In this document: positions 16,856-26,089 of the stretch, one piece after another
Layout of the letters: every line of letters begins with the position of its first letter
How positions within the stretch are numbered: position 1 is the first letter of the stretch
NCBI GenBank assembly: GCA_963773735.1
Contig: CAVZCK010000028.1
Location: 1-64,000, forward strand
DNA from: CAVZCK01 sp963773735
GTDB lineage: Bacteria; Pseudomonadota; Alphaproteobacteria; Rhizobiales; Rhodomicrobiaceae
Direction: 5' to 3'
DNA length: 64,000 nt
Program-made: the position numbers and the translations under genes
The notes under the pieces: model-generated
The model's database searches: none
What the model saw: the letters and a program-made list of their open reading frames with translations, nothing else
Told to the model about the DNA's origin: nothing

Positions 16856-17919
16856 GGGTTGATTTTTATGGATTCAAATTCGAAAGCAGGACAAATTGCA
16901 AGAGCTTTATCTTCCCAGGCCAGGCCATATTCGGAGAATCCAAGAAATACACAAATAGAAGGATATTGAAACCTTCTGTAACATTTCTCGACAGAGTGCG
17001 TTTTGACGGGGCGATGTTTCTTTTGGACGCAGTTTTTGACTGGGCGCACTTTGAAGGATCTGTAGGCTTCGCGGCTACCCATTTTCGCGACATAGCAAGG
17101 TTTGATCAGTGCGTCTTCTCTGGAACTACGTGGTTCCACCATGCTTTATTCGATAACGATGTTTGGATGGGCCAGGTTAAGTTTCGAGGGTATACTGATT
17201 TTTACAAAGCAAAATTCGATCAGCAGTCTTCATTTTACGGGATTCAATCCGACGGCGCTTTTATTTTGAATGCCGTGTTTTTTCGGACGATACCGGATTT
17301 TACGCAGGCAAGCTTTCAAGGGACGCCCCGTATCGATAGCGCCATAATTCCACCAATGGAATTCTTTCCGACATTGGAGGCAACAGTGGCTCAAGATTTA
17401 CAGGCCCGATATCGAGCAATTCGGCAGCTCGCTATTGCCGGACATGATCACGAAAGTGAAGCGAAGGCTTTCAAAGCCGAGATGCGTGCAAAGCGAGGTA
17501 CCGAGCATAAATGGTGGCACGCGCCTTTTTGGTTCGGAGTTATCTACGATGCGTTATCGGACTTCGGCCAATCGATAATGCGGCCGTTTTGGATATGGGG
17601 GCTTTCAATCTTGGTCTTTAGCGCCGCTTATCTTGCTCATGCCGGTAAGCTCGCGACATGGTCCGCGTCATGCGCGGATGGTACGCCATATTGGCTCAAG
17701 TCCCTTGTCTTCGCCTTGAAGAATGCAATCCTATTTGTGAGCTGGGACCGCGAGCAAGTCCGATCCGCTTATGCTTGCCTTTATGACCTGCAGCCATCGA
17801 CCACTGAATTTGTCGTACCCGTAACGAACGCTCTGATACAGACTGGCCAAAGTGTATGGAGCGCAATCTTGATTTTTCTGTTCCTCCTTGCCGTGCGAAA
17901 TCAATTTAAGATCAAATAG
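16856..17919 (+). pseudogene. 3' fragment of pentapeptide-repeat membrane protein
   Basis: It continues the frame of the fragment before the IS. About residues 1-130 form pentapeptide repeats with Phe or Val in the central position of each five-residue step (VTFLDRVRFDGAMFLLDAVF and onward; VKFRGYTDFYKAKF), which fold as a right-handed quadrilateral helix. The C-terminal third has one strong transmembrane helix (FWIWGLSILVFSAAYLAHAG), a re-entrant-like hydrophobic segment (LKSLVFALKNAILFVSW) and a last helix (ILIFLFLLAVRNQFKIK), like pentapeptide proteins fused to a channel-like module. A start inside the IS end (ATG at 16843) could still express this half. Function unknown. Confidence 0.78.
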
Positions 17920-18065
17920 TGAGGGAGTAAAATTTCGCTTGGTGCTATCTCCGATGGCCGAGGCTGCGGGGCAGCACAATCCCCTACCAAACACGTGACG
18001 CGGCGTGATCATGCGGACTATGCTAAGCTTGGCGTCGTTCACGCAAACGAGCTTTGGAGTCCCGC

Positions 18066-18688
18066 ATGGACGACCCCGCCCGATCTCCCGCGGCTTCCGG
18101 TCCCGCCGGCCGCAAACGGATCAGCAAAACCGCGTGCCGCCGGGGCAATATGTCACCAAGGACTTCCCCGTGCTATCGGCCGGGCCGACGCCGACCGTCG
18201 CGCGCGAGACCTGGAGCTTTGCGCTGCAGCTCGGCGGCTCGCTGCTGGCGAAATGGAGCTGGGCCGAATTCCAGGCGCTGCCGCAGACCACGCTGAAGAC
18301 CGACATCCATTGCGTAACGAAATGGACCAAGTTCGACACCGACTGGCGCGGCGTCAGCTTCGACGATCTGATCGAAGCCGCCGGCCTCGACGAGCCGCCC
18401 GAGGCCTTCACCATGCTGCATTGCGACGACGGCTATACGACCAACGTGCCGGTCGAGGATCTGATCGGCGGCAAGGCCATGGTCGCCACCCATTATGACG
18501 GCCAGCCGCTGACGCCCGAGCATGGCGGCCCGGCGCGCATGCTGGTGCCGCATCTCTATTTCTGGAAGAGCGCCAAATGGATCCGCCGGCTGCGCTTCAT
18601 CGAGCAGGACGAGCCGGGATTCTGGGAGCAGAACGGCTATCACATCTATGGCGACCCGTGGCGGGAGCAGCGCTATACTGGTGACTGA
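18066..18688 (+). CDS. Sulfite-oxidase-like molybdopterin oxidoreductase, one frameshift
   Basis: The start at 18066 (MDDPARSPAASGPAGRKR) is in one frame; the body, from NRVPPGQYVTKDFPVL, is in another, with a single shift between about 18110 and 18135. The core carries the molybdopterin-binding features of the family: HCVTKWTKFD with the molybdenum-ligating Cys, WRGVSFDDLI, HCDDGYTTNVP, GGPARMLVPHLYFWKSAKW and the C-terminal FWEQNGYHIYGDPWREQRY. The protein is about 200 residues, with no Tat signal or haem domain, so it should be cytoplasmic, unlike MsrP. It overlaps the flavin reductase gene, so the two probably form an electron-transfer pair. Confidence 0.8.
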
Positions 18689-19448
18689 GCCTGCGTCCCC
18701 TAGCCGAAGCCGCCGCGCCGCATCGCCTGGATGCTGGCGACCGTCGAAAGCGTCAAGCTGGAGACGCATCAGGGTCAAGACGCTGGCGCTCAAGGTCCCC
18801 GCCTGGCCCGGCCATCTCGCCGGCCAGCATGTCGATGTGCGGCTCACCGCCGAGGACGGCTATCAGGCGGAGCGCAGCTATTCGATCGCCTCGCCGCCCG
18901 GCGCCCCGCTGATCGAGCTGACGGTGGAGATGATCGCCGATGGCGAGGTCTCGCCCTATCTGACCGAGGAGGTCCGCGCCGGTGACGTGTTCGAGCTGCG
19001 CGGACCGATCGGCGGGCATTTCGTCTGGTCCGAGACAATGGCGGGGCCGCTGGTGCTGATCGGCGGCGGCTCGGGCGTGGTGCCGCTGATGGCGATGCTC
19101 CGCCATCGCGCCATGGTGGGGCGTGCTGACCGCGCGCTGCTCATCTATTCCTCGCGCAGCCGCAGCAACATCATCTATCGTGAGGAACTCGACCGGCTCG
19201 CCGCGAGCGATCCGTCGCTCTCCGTCATTCACACTTTGACGCGGGCGCAGCCGATGAACTGGACCGGCTATGCGCGCCGGATCGACGAAGCCATGCTCGC
19301 CGAAATCGGCATTCCGGCGCTGCCGGACCCGCATATTTTCGTTTGCGGCCCGACGCCGATGGTCGAACGCGCCGCGCAGGCTCTTGTCGGTCTCGGCATC
19401 GCCGCCCAGCGCATCAAGACCGAGCGCTTCGGCCCGTCGGGCGGGTGA
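18681..19448 (+). CDS. FAD/NADP-binding oxidoreductase (ferredoxin reductase-like)
   Basis: A GTG start at 18681 overlaps the end of the molybdoenzyme gene. The FAD-binding domain contains RSYSIASPP (about residue 70), LTVEMIADGEVSPYL and ELRGPIGGHFVW. The NAD(P) domain contains LIGGGSGVVPLMAML, ALLIYSSRSRSNIIYREEL and FVCGPTPMVE. The first 35 codons change frame twice: the natural reading, RRIAWMLATVESVKLETH, is out of frame between about 18715 and 18770. The two indels compensate, so a full-length protein with a scrambled N-terminal patch could still be made. It probably delivers NAD(P)H electrons to the adjacent molybdoenzyme. Confidence 0.83.
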   Translation: MTEPASPSRSRRAASPGCWRPSKASSWRRIRVKTLALKVPAWPGHLAGQHVDVRLTAEDGYQAERSYSIASPPGAPLIELTVEMIADGEVSPYLTEEVRAGDVFELRGPIGGHFVWSETMAGPLVLIGGGSGVVPLMAMLRHRAMVGRADRALLIYSSRSRSNIIYREELDRLAASDPSLSVIHTLTRAQPMNWTGYARRIDEAMLAEIGIPALPDPHIFVCGPTPMVERAAQALVGLGIAAQRIKTERFGPSGG

Positions 19449-19604
19449 GGCCGCCCAGGCTGCGCTGAATGGATATTCAGGTCCGGGGTTAACCGTGATC
19501 CAGCGGCTTGATGGAGAATTAAGCGAAACTGTGTGACTCAATCTTAGGCTGATTGAGGCTATGTTGGCGTAAATGCGGCTTCAACTCGTGGGGGAGGGGA
19601 AGAC

Positions 19605-21443
19605 ATGATTGGCTTGATCATTGGCGTTCTTCTTGGCGTCGTTATCATCGTCATGGCGCCGGTTCTGCTGCCAGAACGTTTCAGGACAATAATTCCCAGC
19701 TTTGCGCTCCGGCTCTTCGGCGCTCTCGTCATTCTCTTCGCCCTGGCATCCACCTCATTCGTCTATGTGCCGGACGGCCACTCCGCCCATCTCTTCCGCG
19801 TCTATCTGGGCCGCTCGCTGCCGCCGGGCAAAATCGTGGCCACCGACGGCGAGAACGGCCCGCAGGCGCGCCTTCTCGCGCCCGGCTTCCATATCGAGCC
19901 GCTCATCAACGTGCTCTACACGGTCGATACCTCGCGGCCGGAATTCGAAGTGCAGCAAGGCAAGGTCGGTATCCTGACGGCAAAAGACGGTGCGCCCCTG
20001 CGTTTCGGCCAGACTTTCGCCGATCCTTTTCCGCCTGAGTTCGGCAACAACATGCTCGATGCGGAGCTTTTCCTGACGAAAGGCGGCCAGCGCGGACCGC
20101 AGCTCAGCATCCTCACGCCCGGCCGCTACCGGCTCAACCACTATCTCTGGAATGTCGAGCTGATCGATGCCGTCGAGGTGCCCGCCGGTTTCGTCGGTGT
20201 CGTCAAGTCCAACGTCCACGCCGCCGTCGATTTCGGCACGCTCAAGGCCGAAAAGCCCGCCAATTGCGCAACACTGGATACGGAGGAGAACCGCAGCGAG
20301 CAGCATATCGATGCGCCCGTCGTGCCGGTCGGCTGCATCGGCGTCTGGTCCAAGGCGCTGCAGCCGGGAAAATATTATCTCAACAAGAACGCCTTCACCA
20401 TCATCGACATCGACACCCGTGCGCAGGTGTGGACCTATGCGGGCGGCTATACGCGGGCGCAGATCTCGCTCACCGTCGACACCAAGGGCGAGATCGTGCA
20501 GAAGCGCACGGAAGAGGAAATCCCTCTCGACGAAAACAATGCCGATCGCGCCATCTTTCTGAAGATGGAGGGGTGGGACGTGCCTCTGGAGCTGCGCGTC
20601 GTCGCCCAGGTCGGCCCCAATGATGCAGCCTGCGTCGTCGCCGGCATCGGCACGCTGAAGCAGATCGAGGACCGGGTGCTCACCCCCTCCATCCGCGCCA
20701 TCACCCGCGATGTGGCCGGCGGCACCTATGAGGTCACGGAACCAAAGGTCGATGAGAATGGCAGGCCCGTGCTCGATGCCGACGGCAAGCCGATCATCAT
20801 CACCGTCAACCGCCCGACCAAGGTCCTCGACCTGATCAATCAGCGCCCGCTGATCGAGACCGAGATCGAGCGCCGCATCCGGCCGGAGGGACGCAAATCC
20901 TGCGTCACCATCCGCGAGGTACGGCTAGGGGAGCCCGCCATTCCGCCGGAGCTTCTGGTTGCCGTGCGCCGCGAACAGCTGGCGACGCAGCTCGCCAAGG
21001 CCTTCATCCAGGAGCAGGCCGCGCAGCAGCAGCGCGTCACCTCGGAAAAGGCGAAGGCGACAGCCGATCAGCAGACGCAGCTCGTTCAGTCTGAGATCGA
21101 GGTGCAGCGCTCGGTCCAGCTCGCCCAGGCCGCGCGCAATTCCGGTCTCGGCGAGCGCGACAAGCTCGCTGCCATCGCCGAAGGCCAGAAGAAGCAGATG
21201 GACGTGCTGGGAGTCGACGCAACGGTCAAGCTGCGCCAGTTTGAGCTGATCCTGCAATTCGCCGAGAAAAATCCCGAAGTGGTCGCGGCGATCTTCAACA
21301 ATGCGCAAAAATTCGTGCCGCAAGTGAGCGTGGGCCAGACCGGCGACAATATCAGCGGCATGCTCTCGGCGCTCCTCGGAGAAATGCTGAACCGCTCCGG
21401 CGTCCAAGCACAGCCCGTCGAACAGAATAAGGGGAACAGGTGA
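19605..21443 (+). CDS. Large SPFH/band-7 (flotillin/prohibitin-like) membrane protein
   Basis: A 612-residue protein. Two N-terminal hydrophobic segments (residues 2-25 and 33-53) anchor it. It then has an extended domain with two repeated beta-rich motifs (LAPGFHIEPLINVLYTVD; LTPGRYRLNHYLWNVELID) before the SPFH core (about residues 290-460: LELRVVAQVG, IRAITRDVAGG, RIRPEGRKSCVTIREVRLG). A long Ala/Gln/Glu-rich coiled coil follows (about 465-545: QLAKAFIQEQAAQQQRV) and a C-terminal segment. Such proteins scaffold membrane microdomains. The size and the doubled N-terminal domain are larger than in typical flotillins. A terminator follows at 21454. It is monocistronic by spacing. Confidence 0.82.
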   Translation: MIGLIIGVLLGVVIIVMAPVLLPERFRTIIPSFALRLFGALVILFALASTSFVYVPDGHSAHLFRVYLGRSLPPGKIVATDGENGPQARLLAPGFHIEPLINVLYTVDTSRPEFEVQQGKVGILTAKDGAPLRFGQTFADPFPPEFGNNMLDAELFLTKGGQRGPQLSILTPGRYRLNHYLWNVELIDAVEVPAGFVGVVKSNVHAAVDFGTLKAEKPANCATLDTEENRSEQHIDAPVVPVGCIGVWSKALQPGKYYLNKNAFTIIDIDTRAQVWTYAGGYTRAQISLTVDTKGEIVQKRTEEEIPLDENNADRAIFLKMEGWDVPLELRVVAQVGPNDAACVVAGIGTLKQIEDRVLTPSIRAITRDVAGGTYEVTEPKVDENGRPVLDADGKPIIITVNRPTKVLDLINQRPLIETEIERRIRPEGRKSCVTIREVRLGEPAIPPELLVAVRREQLATQLAKAFIQEQAAQQQRVTSEKAKATADQQTQLVQSEIEVQRSVQLAQAARNSGLGERDKLAAIAEGQKKQMDVLGVDATVKLRQFELILQFAEKNPEVVAAIFNNAQKFVPQVSVGQTGDNISGMLSALLGEMLNRSGVQAQPVEQNKGNR

Positions 21444-21453
21444 AGACGCCTGC

Positions 21454-21496
21454 TGCCGTGATCGGCCTGCAGCTCGTTCATCGGCAGATTTTTTTG
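21454..21496 (+). terminator. Rho-independent terminator of the SPFH gene
   Basis: CTGCCG (21454-21459) pairs with CGGCAG (21483-21488), extended by TGA/TCA past a one-base bulge, and is followed at once by A and seven Ts. It lies 11 bases after the stop codon. Confidence 0.7.
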
Positions 21497-21567
21497 ACGC
21501 CTGATTTTTCGGGAATATTGGCGTCCGTCCCCGTCGCCACGGGAGCAGGTTTTTTCCCGATCGCGGT

Positions 21568-21978
21568 CTAAAAGCCGAGATGCGCCGCAACGCCTTTCAA
21601 AGGCTTGGCGCCTTGAGGCGAAAGAATGACAATTGGCGGCACATCCGGGATCGCCGGAATGCCGAGCTGTGCGAGGAGCTCTTCGGTTGCGGCACTCGGT
21701 GCCTCGATCAGGGCACTGGCGAGATCGGGTTCCGGCAGCACCCGACATTTGCCTCGCCTCGCCGCCGGGCAATTCGCCAGAGAATTCGCGCTCAGGTCAA
21801 TATCGCCGCGGCCGGACAAACGATTGGCAGAGGCCGGGATTTGCGTGATCGCGTGATCGACCGAACCGCCGGTTCTTTGAACATGCCGGCGCGGCTTTGC
21901 CGCCCAGCTCTCGGAACCGCTCGAAATCACGCCCGCCATGATCAGGATCCAGATCATGGGGTGCCGAGCGAATGTCAT
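21568..21978 (-). CDS. Secreted hypothetical protein near the curli cluster
   Basis: A 136-residue protein with an N-terminal signal peptide (hydrophobic IWILIMAGVISS, cleavage probably after ESWA). The mature part is short, Ala/Pro-rich, with two Cys (NCPAARRGKC) that could form a disulfide, and a C-terminal segment with ELLAQLGIPAIPDVPPIVIL. I recognise no family. It is on the same strand as, and 62 bp downstream of, the first curlin-like gene, so it could be co-transcribed with it. Confidence 0.55.
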   Translation of the reverse strand: MTFARHPMIWILIMAGVISSGSESWAAKPRRHVQRTGGSVDHAITQIPASANRLSGRGDIDLSANSLANCPAARRGKCRVLPEPDLASALIEAPSAATEELLAQLGIPAIPDVPPIVILSPQGAKPLKGVAAHLGF

Positions 21979-22040
21979 CCTTGCACTCCGTTAACGCAGC
22001 CGACCTCCTCTATCAGGCAGCGACCGCGTTGCGGAGGAGG

Positions 22041-22676
22041 CTAGAACTGCGTGACGGTCACTCCGCCGCCCGAGCCGAACTGCTCGACCATAAGGCCGCT
22101 CGCAGCGCCTGATTGCTCGATCGACCAGTGATTATTATCGCCGAACTGATTAAGGATCGCTTGCTGCCCGCTGTCGGATTGTGTGATTTCTCCGCTGTTG
22201 CCATTGCCATCCTGGAGAATATCGGCTTGCTGACCGCTACCGGTCTGATCGACCTTGGCGCTGTTTCCATTGCCTGTCTGCGTGATGGACGCGGCGTTCT
22301 TGTCGCCGAGGCCGGCGGCAACGAATTCCTGCTTGATCGTCGCCGCGTTGTCATGGCCTTGCTGAAGAATTGCCGCAACATTCGCGCCAGCTTCGCCGGT
22401 CTGAACGATGGAAGCGGTATCGGCCGAACCGAACTGCGTAATATCCGCCTGATTGTCGATTGACACGCCCTCTTGCGAAATTTCGGCGCTGTCACCTTCG
22501 CCGTTTTGTTTAATCGACGCCCGATTGTCCGCGCCCGAGCCGCCTTGATCCACATTCGCCATTTGATCAGCGCCAATCTGCTCGATTGAAACGGCATTGT
22601 GAGAGGAGTCGGCCATAGCGCTGTGACCAGGCGCAAGGGCAAACGTCGTTAAAAATGCGAAAAGGAAAATCTTCAT
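22041..22676 (-). CDS. Curlin-repeat amyloid protein (CsgA/CsgB-like), first copy
   Basis: About 211 residues from the Met at 22676 (signal KIFLFAFLTTFALAPGHSAMA). The mature protein is built of about 22-24 residue curlin repeats with the pattern S-x-x-x-Q-x-G-x-x-N/D-x-A, for example ASIKQNGEGDSAEISQEG, ADITQFGSADTASIVQTG, ASITQTGNGNSAKVDQTG and GEITQSDSGQQAILNQFG. I count about eight repeats. The pattern predicts a stacked beta-solenoid that polymerises as surface amyloid. It ends GVTVTQF. It is reverse-strand, downstream of the second curlin gene, csgG and csgF. I cannot separate CsgA from CsgB by sequence alone. Confidence 0.85.
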   Translation of the reverse strand: MKIFLFAFLTTFALAPGHSAMADSSHNAVSIEQIGADQMANVDQGGSGADNRASIKQNGEGDSAEISQEGVSIDNQADITQFGSADTASIVQTGEAGANVAAILQQGHDNAATIKQEFVAAGLGDKNAASITQTGNGNSAKVDQTGSGQQADILQDGNGNSGEITQSDSGQQAILNQFGDNNHWSIEQSGAASGLMVEQFGSGGGVTVTQF

Positions 22677-22760
22677 GGACGAGCCCGCAGCTTGCGATTG
22701 CATCTATCAAACCGAGCGCAACTGGGGGCAGCCGCAAATGGCTGCCCCTGAATGGCGCGC

Positions 22761-23280
22761 TTAGTTCTGCGTGACGGTTGCGGTAAGTCCGCCGCCGCTT
22801 TGAGTCACGGCTAGAGGCGTTGATGTTGCCCGTACCGCCTTGGGAGATAGTGGCGGTATTCAACGTTCCTGTGCCGAACTGCGTGACATCGGAGGTGTTG
22901 GTGTTTCCAGTGCCGTTCTGCAGGACCTCGGTGTCGTTGTTAACGCCGCTCTGAGTGACGTTGAGCAAATTCACCGTACCCGCAGCGCCATGCTGGTCCG
23001 CATTGACCAGTTGGTCGGTATCGTCCTGGGTGATGTTCGCGGTGTTAGTCGTGCTGTCGCCGCCCTGATGAATCGTGGCGTTCAGATTGGTGCCGGGGAC
23101 GTTAAGTCCCTGGTCGATTGTCACCGAGCTGGTGTTGCCGCTGCCGTCCTGCGTCACAGCCGCGGACATTCCCGTACCGATCTGGGCGATACTGGACGAG
23201 TTGTTATTGCTGTCCGCCAATACTGGAAATGACACAAGCAATGCAAAAGCAGAAGCAACGACAAATGAGCTTTTTTTCAT
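22761..23280 (-). CDS. Curlin-repeat amyloid protein, second copy, frameshifted near its end
   Basis: Starts at 23280 (MKKSSFVVASAFALLVSFPV, a signal peptide ending at LAD). The curlin repeats are Asn/Thr-rich: SSIAQIGTGMSAAVTQDGSG, ANITQDDTDQLVNADQHG, LNVTQSGVNNDTEVLQNGTG, SDVTQFGTGTLNTATISQGG. After GTGNINAS the frame shifts near 22813; the next frame gives LAVTQSGGGLTATVTQN and stops at 22761, a natural curlin ending. One indel therefore separates an otherwise complete protein of about 170 residues. Without correction, translation runs on into the first curlin gene region. It is the likely partner (nucleator or major fibre) of the first curlin protein. Confidence 0.82.
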
Positions 23281-23588
23281 CTTTTTCTCCAAATGTTGAG
23301 ATATAACACAAACTATACACTTTGTATTATGGGGCTTATGAGCCCCATTGGTTTGAGAGGCAGAACGCCATCCGGCTTCAGTGCCGGAACGCTCCGACTC
23401 TCCTTTCATCGCCCTGAGGCGAGAAACCGCGTGAGAATGAACGTCGCCGACTGCTCCCTTCAAAGATCTCATTCCGGTCCGGCGCATGCAGTTCATGTCA
23501 TCGGCTGGTGTTTGTGTGCACGAACCTTTCCTCGACTTGCGCGACGGACGTTTTCCATCGGTTGGCTGCGGTGGGACGATCATCGGTG

Positions 23589-24770
23589 CTAGCTACTCCG
23601 CCGTATCGCCGGCGGCCGTTCGGGCATCGGCGGTAGCGTCGTAAGCGACGTCTTCCAGCGCGCGGCTTTTGCATCGGTTTGCTCGGAACCCGCTGATAGC
23701 GTCGCCGTCACCGTGGCGGCGCTATCGCCTGATGCGCGAGCCGACCGCTCAACGCTGGCTGGGGTTTTTTCCGGCAGCGCGGCGGTTACCGATGCCTTCG
23801 CCGGCGGCTGGGCTGCCGAGGCCGTTTTCGTCTCCTGACGCGGCGCAGAGCCCGCTCCGGTCACCGCCGTTTTTTCCGCCGCCGCGACATCCTCGACGTC
23901 ATACTCCTCCGCTCTGTATTTATCGATCAGCCGGGTTTGCGCCCTCTTATCCGCGAAGGACCAGATATCGAGTGCCGCGCCTTCGACGACCATGGCGTAG
24001 ACGGCTTTCTCGATGGCTTGCTGGACTGCAAGCTGATCGGGTTCGTTTCTTGTAAAGCCGACTGTGCCCTCTAGAATTTTGTCGACGGCTATGTATTTGA
24101 AGACATCTCCCTGCAGGGCGACCGACGCGATCGTCTTGTGGGTCGTCACCGACGCCAGCACCTGGCCGGTCTTGGTGCTGACCGCCCGGAGATAGATCGT
24201 AATCGTATCCAGCCGGTAGTTGACGTTGGCGCCGATGCCCAGCAGCCGGGCGCCGATGCCTCCGGTCTGGAGATTCGAGTCATAACCGATGATACCGCCT
24301 TCAAAGATGATCCCGGCGAACAGGAGGGGCGGCAGCGCTTTCGGGTTGATCTTCTTTTCCCCGAGATACAGCATGCGCATCTGCGTGACGATATTGCGCT
24401 CTTTGAGAAGGTTATCGATCCTCTCGCGCTCGACGACGGTGAACCAACTGCCCTGCCCGACATCCTGCAACGCCTTCACCAGCACCGAGGCCGCCCCTTG
24501 CGTCACCGCCTTGGATAGCGTCTGCACCGTATCGATGGGTTTGAACTGCCCTGTCTGGTCGGTATAGTTATAGACGGCAACGACCACTTTTGCCGAAGGC
24601 GGCGGAAGATCCCTCAAACTCTGATTGATCTCCGTGATCGGATTCATGACCGGCGGGAGTAGACCCGGGGAAAGCTGTTCCTCGGCGACCTCCTTGGCGC
24701 AACCCGCAAGCGCCAAAGAAAGCAGCGCGACGGCTGCGCCCATGCGCCCAAGCTTAGCGATCTCGTGCAT
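23589..24770 (-). CDS. csgG: CsgG-family curli secretion channel lipoprotein
   Basis: Outer-membrane pore that exports curli subunits. Lipobox LALAGC near residue 24 gives a lipid-anchored Cys. The CsgG body spans about residues 55-280: VVVAVYNYTDQTGQFKP, TVQTLSKAVTQGAASVLVKAL, WFTVVERERIDNLLKERNI, GGIIGYDSNLQTGGIGARLLG, YRLDTITIYLRAVSTKTGQVL and GVTVGFTRNEP-like end region. E. coli CsgG has about 277 residues; this one has 393 because of an extra Ala/Thr/Ser/Pro-rich, probably disordered tail. It sits between csgF and the curlin genes on the same strand. Confidence 0.93.
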   Translation of the reverse strand: MHEIAKLGRMGAAVALLSLALAGCAKEVAEEQLSPGLLPPVMNPITEINQSLRDLPPPSAKVVVAVYNYTDQTGQFKPIDTVQTLSKAVTQGAASVLVKALQDVGQGSWFTVVERERIDNLLKERNIVTQMRMLYLGEKKINPKALPPLLFAGIIFEGGIIGYDSNLQTGGIGARLLGIGANVNYRLDTITIYLRAVSTKTGQVLASVTTHKTIASVALQGDVFKYIAVDKILEGTVGFTRNEPDQLAVQQAIEKAVYAMVVEGAALDIWSFADKRAQTRLIDKYRAEEYDVEDVAAAEKTAVTGAGSAPRQETKTASAAQPPAKASVTAALPEKTPASVERSARASGDSAATVTATLSAGSEQTDAKAARWKTSLTTLPPMPERPPAIRRSS

Positions 24771-24877
24771 TACTGGCTTGCCCCTTCAGGCCTTGAACGC
24801 CTTTGAACCGCTGACTGCGAGAAAACATAGCCCCTCCGCAAAAGCGGAGCGCAGGCAAAGGAAGGATGTCCAAATAA

Positions 24878-25289
24878 CTATGGCGTTAGAGTCGGGATAA
24901 CGATGTTCGTGATCTTTCCGGTGGAGAAATCGGTCACGGTGAGCTGGATCTCGGTGCCGGTATTGAGGAAGGAGACCTGCTGATTGTCGAAAAGAATCGT
25001 GCCACTCGGCTGCGCGTTGTCGCCAAAAATCGCATTTGCGACTTCCGAAGCAAGAACTCGAATACAGACGTGACTCCAGCATGCTGAGAAATCGCTCTGT
25101 GTTCGTCTGCGTTGTTGAACTCTTGGGTTTGTTGAACTGGTTCTGGCTATTGGCAAGGCCCATAAGATGGCTGGAATTGAAAGGGTCGCCACCGAATGAA
25201 GGGTCAATCGGCTTATAAATAAGATCCGCTGAAGCCTGATTGCAAAAGAAGAGCGCAGCCATGCCAGTAAAAATATATGCTTTGTTCAT
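24878..25289 (-). CDS. csgF: CsgF-like curli assembly factor, one frameshift
   Basis: The start at 25289 (MNKAYIFTGMAALFF, cleaved near ASA) leads to the diagnostic CsgF segment YKPIDPSFGGDPFNSSHLMG and LANSQNQF, which in E. coli inserts into the CsgG pore. After RFLSMLESRLYS the frame shifts (about 25055-25066) and resumes LASEVANAIFG; the end, SFLNTGTEIQLTVTDFSTG then TNIVIPTLTP, matches the CsgF C-terminal domain. The combined length of about 136 residues equals that of E. coli CsgF (138). It lies first in the curli group, 107 bp before csgG. No csgE or csgD was found nearby. Confidence 0.85.
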
Positions 25290-25590
25290 CTTAAAATCCA
25301 GCAGCCAGTAATGGCATATCAATGGCTTGCATCTCATCACACCAGAAATTCAAGCAGATGACGAAGCTTAATTTTTGAAAATTTCGGTGATATTATGCGA
25401 TGCTCAACCTGAAATCTGATGACAATGTGACGAAATCCTACCAAGTCAAGATAACGTCGACCTAATGGACCTTACCGCTATCAGCCGGCCAAGCGGTGGT
25501 CAATTGCAACCTTTGCGATCATTAACACATAAATAACGATCTGTGGTTGTTTTGCATCAGTGCGGTCCCAGCTCGGGGCGCCCGTCGCTG
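25290..25590. other. AT-richer intergenic region upstream of csgF
   Basis: About 300 bp between the small membrane protein gene and csgF. It is richer in A/T than the surroundings and should hold the promoter of the curli group, but I see no clear -35/-10 pair or operator. Confidence 0.4.
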
Positions 25591-25968
25591 CTACACATTG
25601 GCCATCAGAATGAAAAGCATGATGATCAGCACGTTCATTTGCTCGGAGACGGAGGCGTAGCCGAGCGGAATGCGCTGCCGGCGCCCTTTCTCGGTCCTGG
25701 AGACAGGCTCGCGGGGCAGCGCGGCGCCCAAAGCAGGGCGGCCTCTCACCCATCGCCACACGATGGCGAGGCCGTATCGGGCGTAGCGAAGCAGCGCGAG
25801 CGAGCCGAGGCTGAAGCTGCGATAGCGCAACACGAAGCCAAGCCAGACCGCGATGCAGACCCAAAGCAGGGTCGAGAGCAGGTCCCGGAGCACGAACCAG
25901 ATGAGGCCCCAGAGAATGCCGAGGATGAAACTGACGATCGTCCAAAGGATCGAGAAGACGTCGGCCAT
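25591..25968 (-). CDS. Small multi-helix membrane protein
   Basis: About 125 residues from the Met at 25968 (MADVFSILWTIVSFILGIL). The first 65 residues form two or three strongly hydrophobic helices. A basic loop follows (LLRYARYGLAIVWRWVRGRP), a polar region with RTEKGRRQRIPLGYASV, and a final short hydrophobic end (VLIIMLFILMANV). I recognise no family. It lies downstream of opgH on the same strand with 121 bp between them. Confidence 0.6.
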   Translation of the reverse strand: MADVFSILWTIVSFILGILWGLIWFVLRDLLSTLLWVCIAVWLGFVLRYRSFSLGSLALLRYARYGLAIVWRWVRGRPALGAALPREPVSRTEKGRRQRIPLGYASVSEQMNVLIIMLFILMANV

Positions 25969-26089
25969 AGGCGCCCCTCCGTAGGGCAAAGAGGCTTGCC
26001 GCACCGCCACCCGCCTTTACAGGCAAATCTCCGAAATTCTAGGCCTTGCCGGGAATTGGCAACCGCCCGCCACGGCGCGCGGTTCCATC

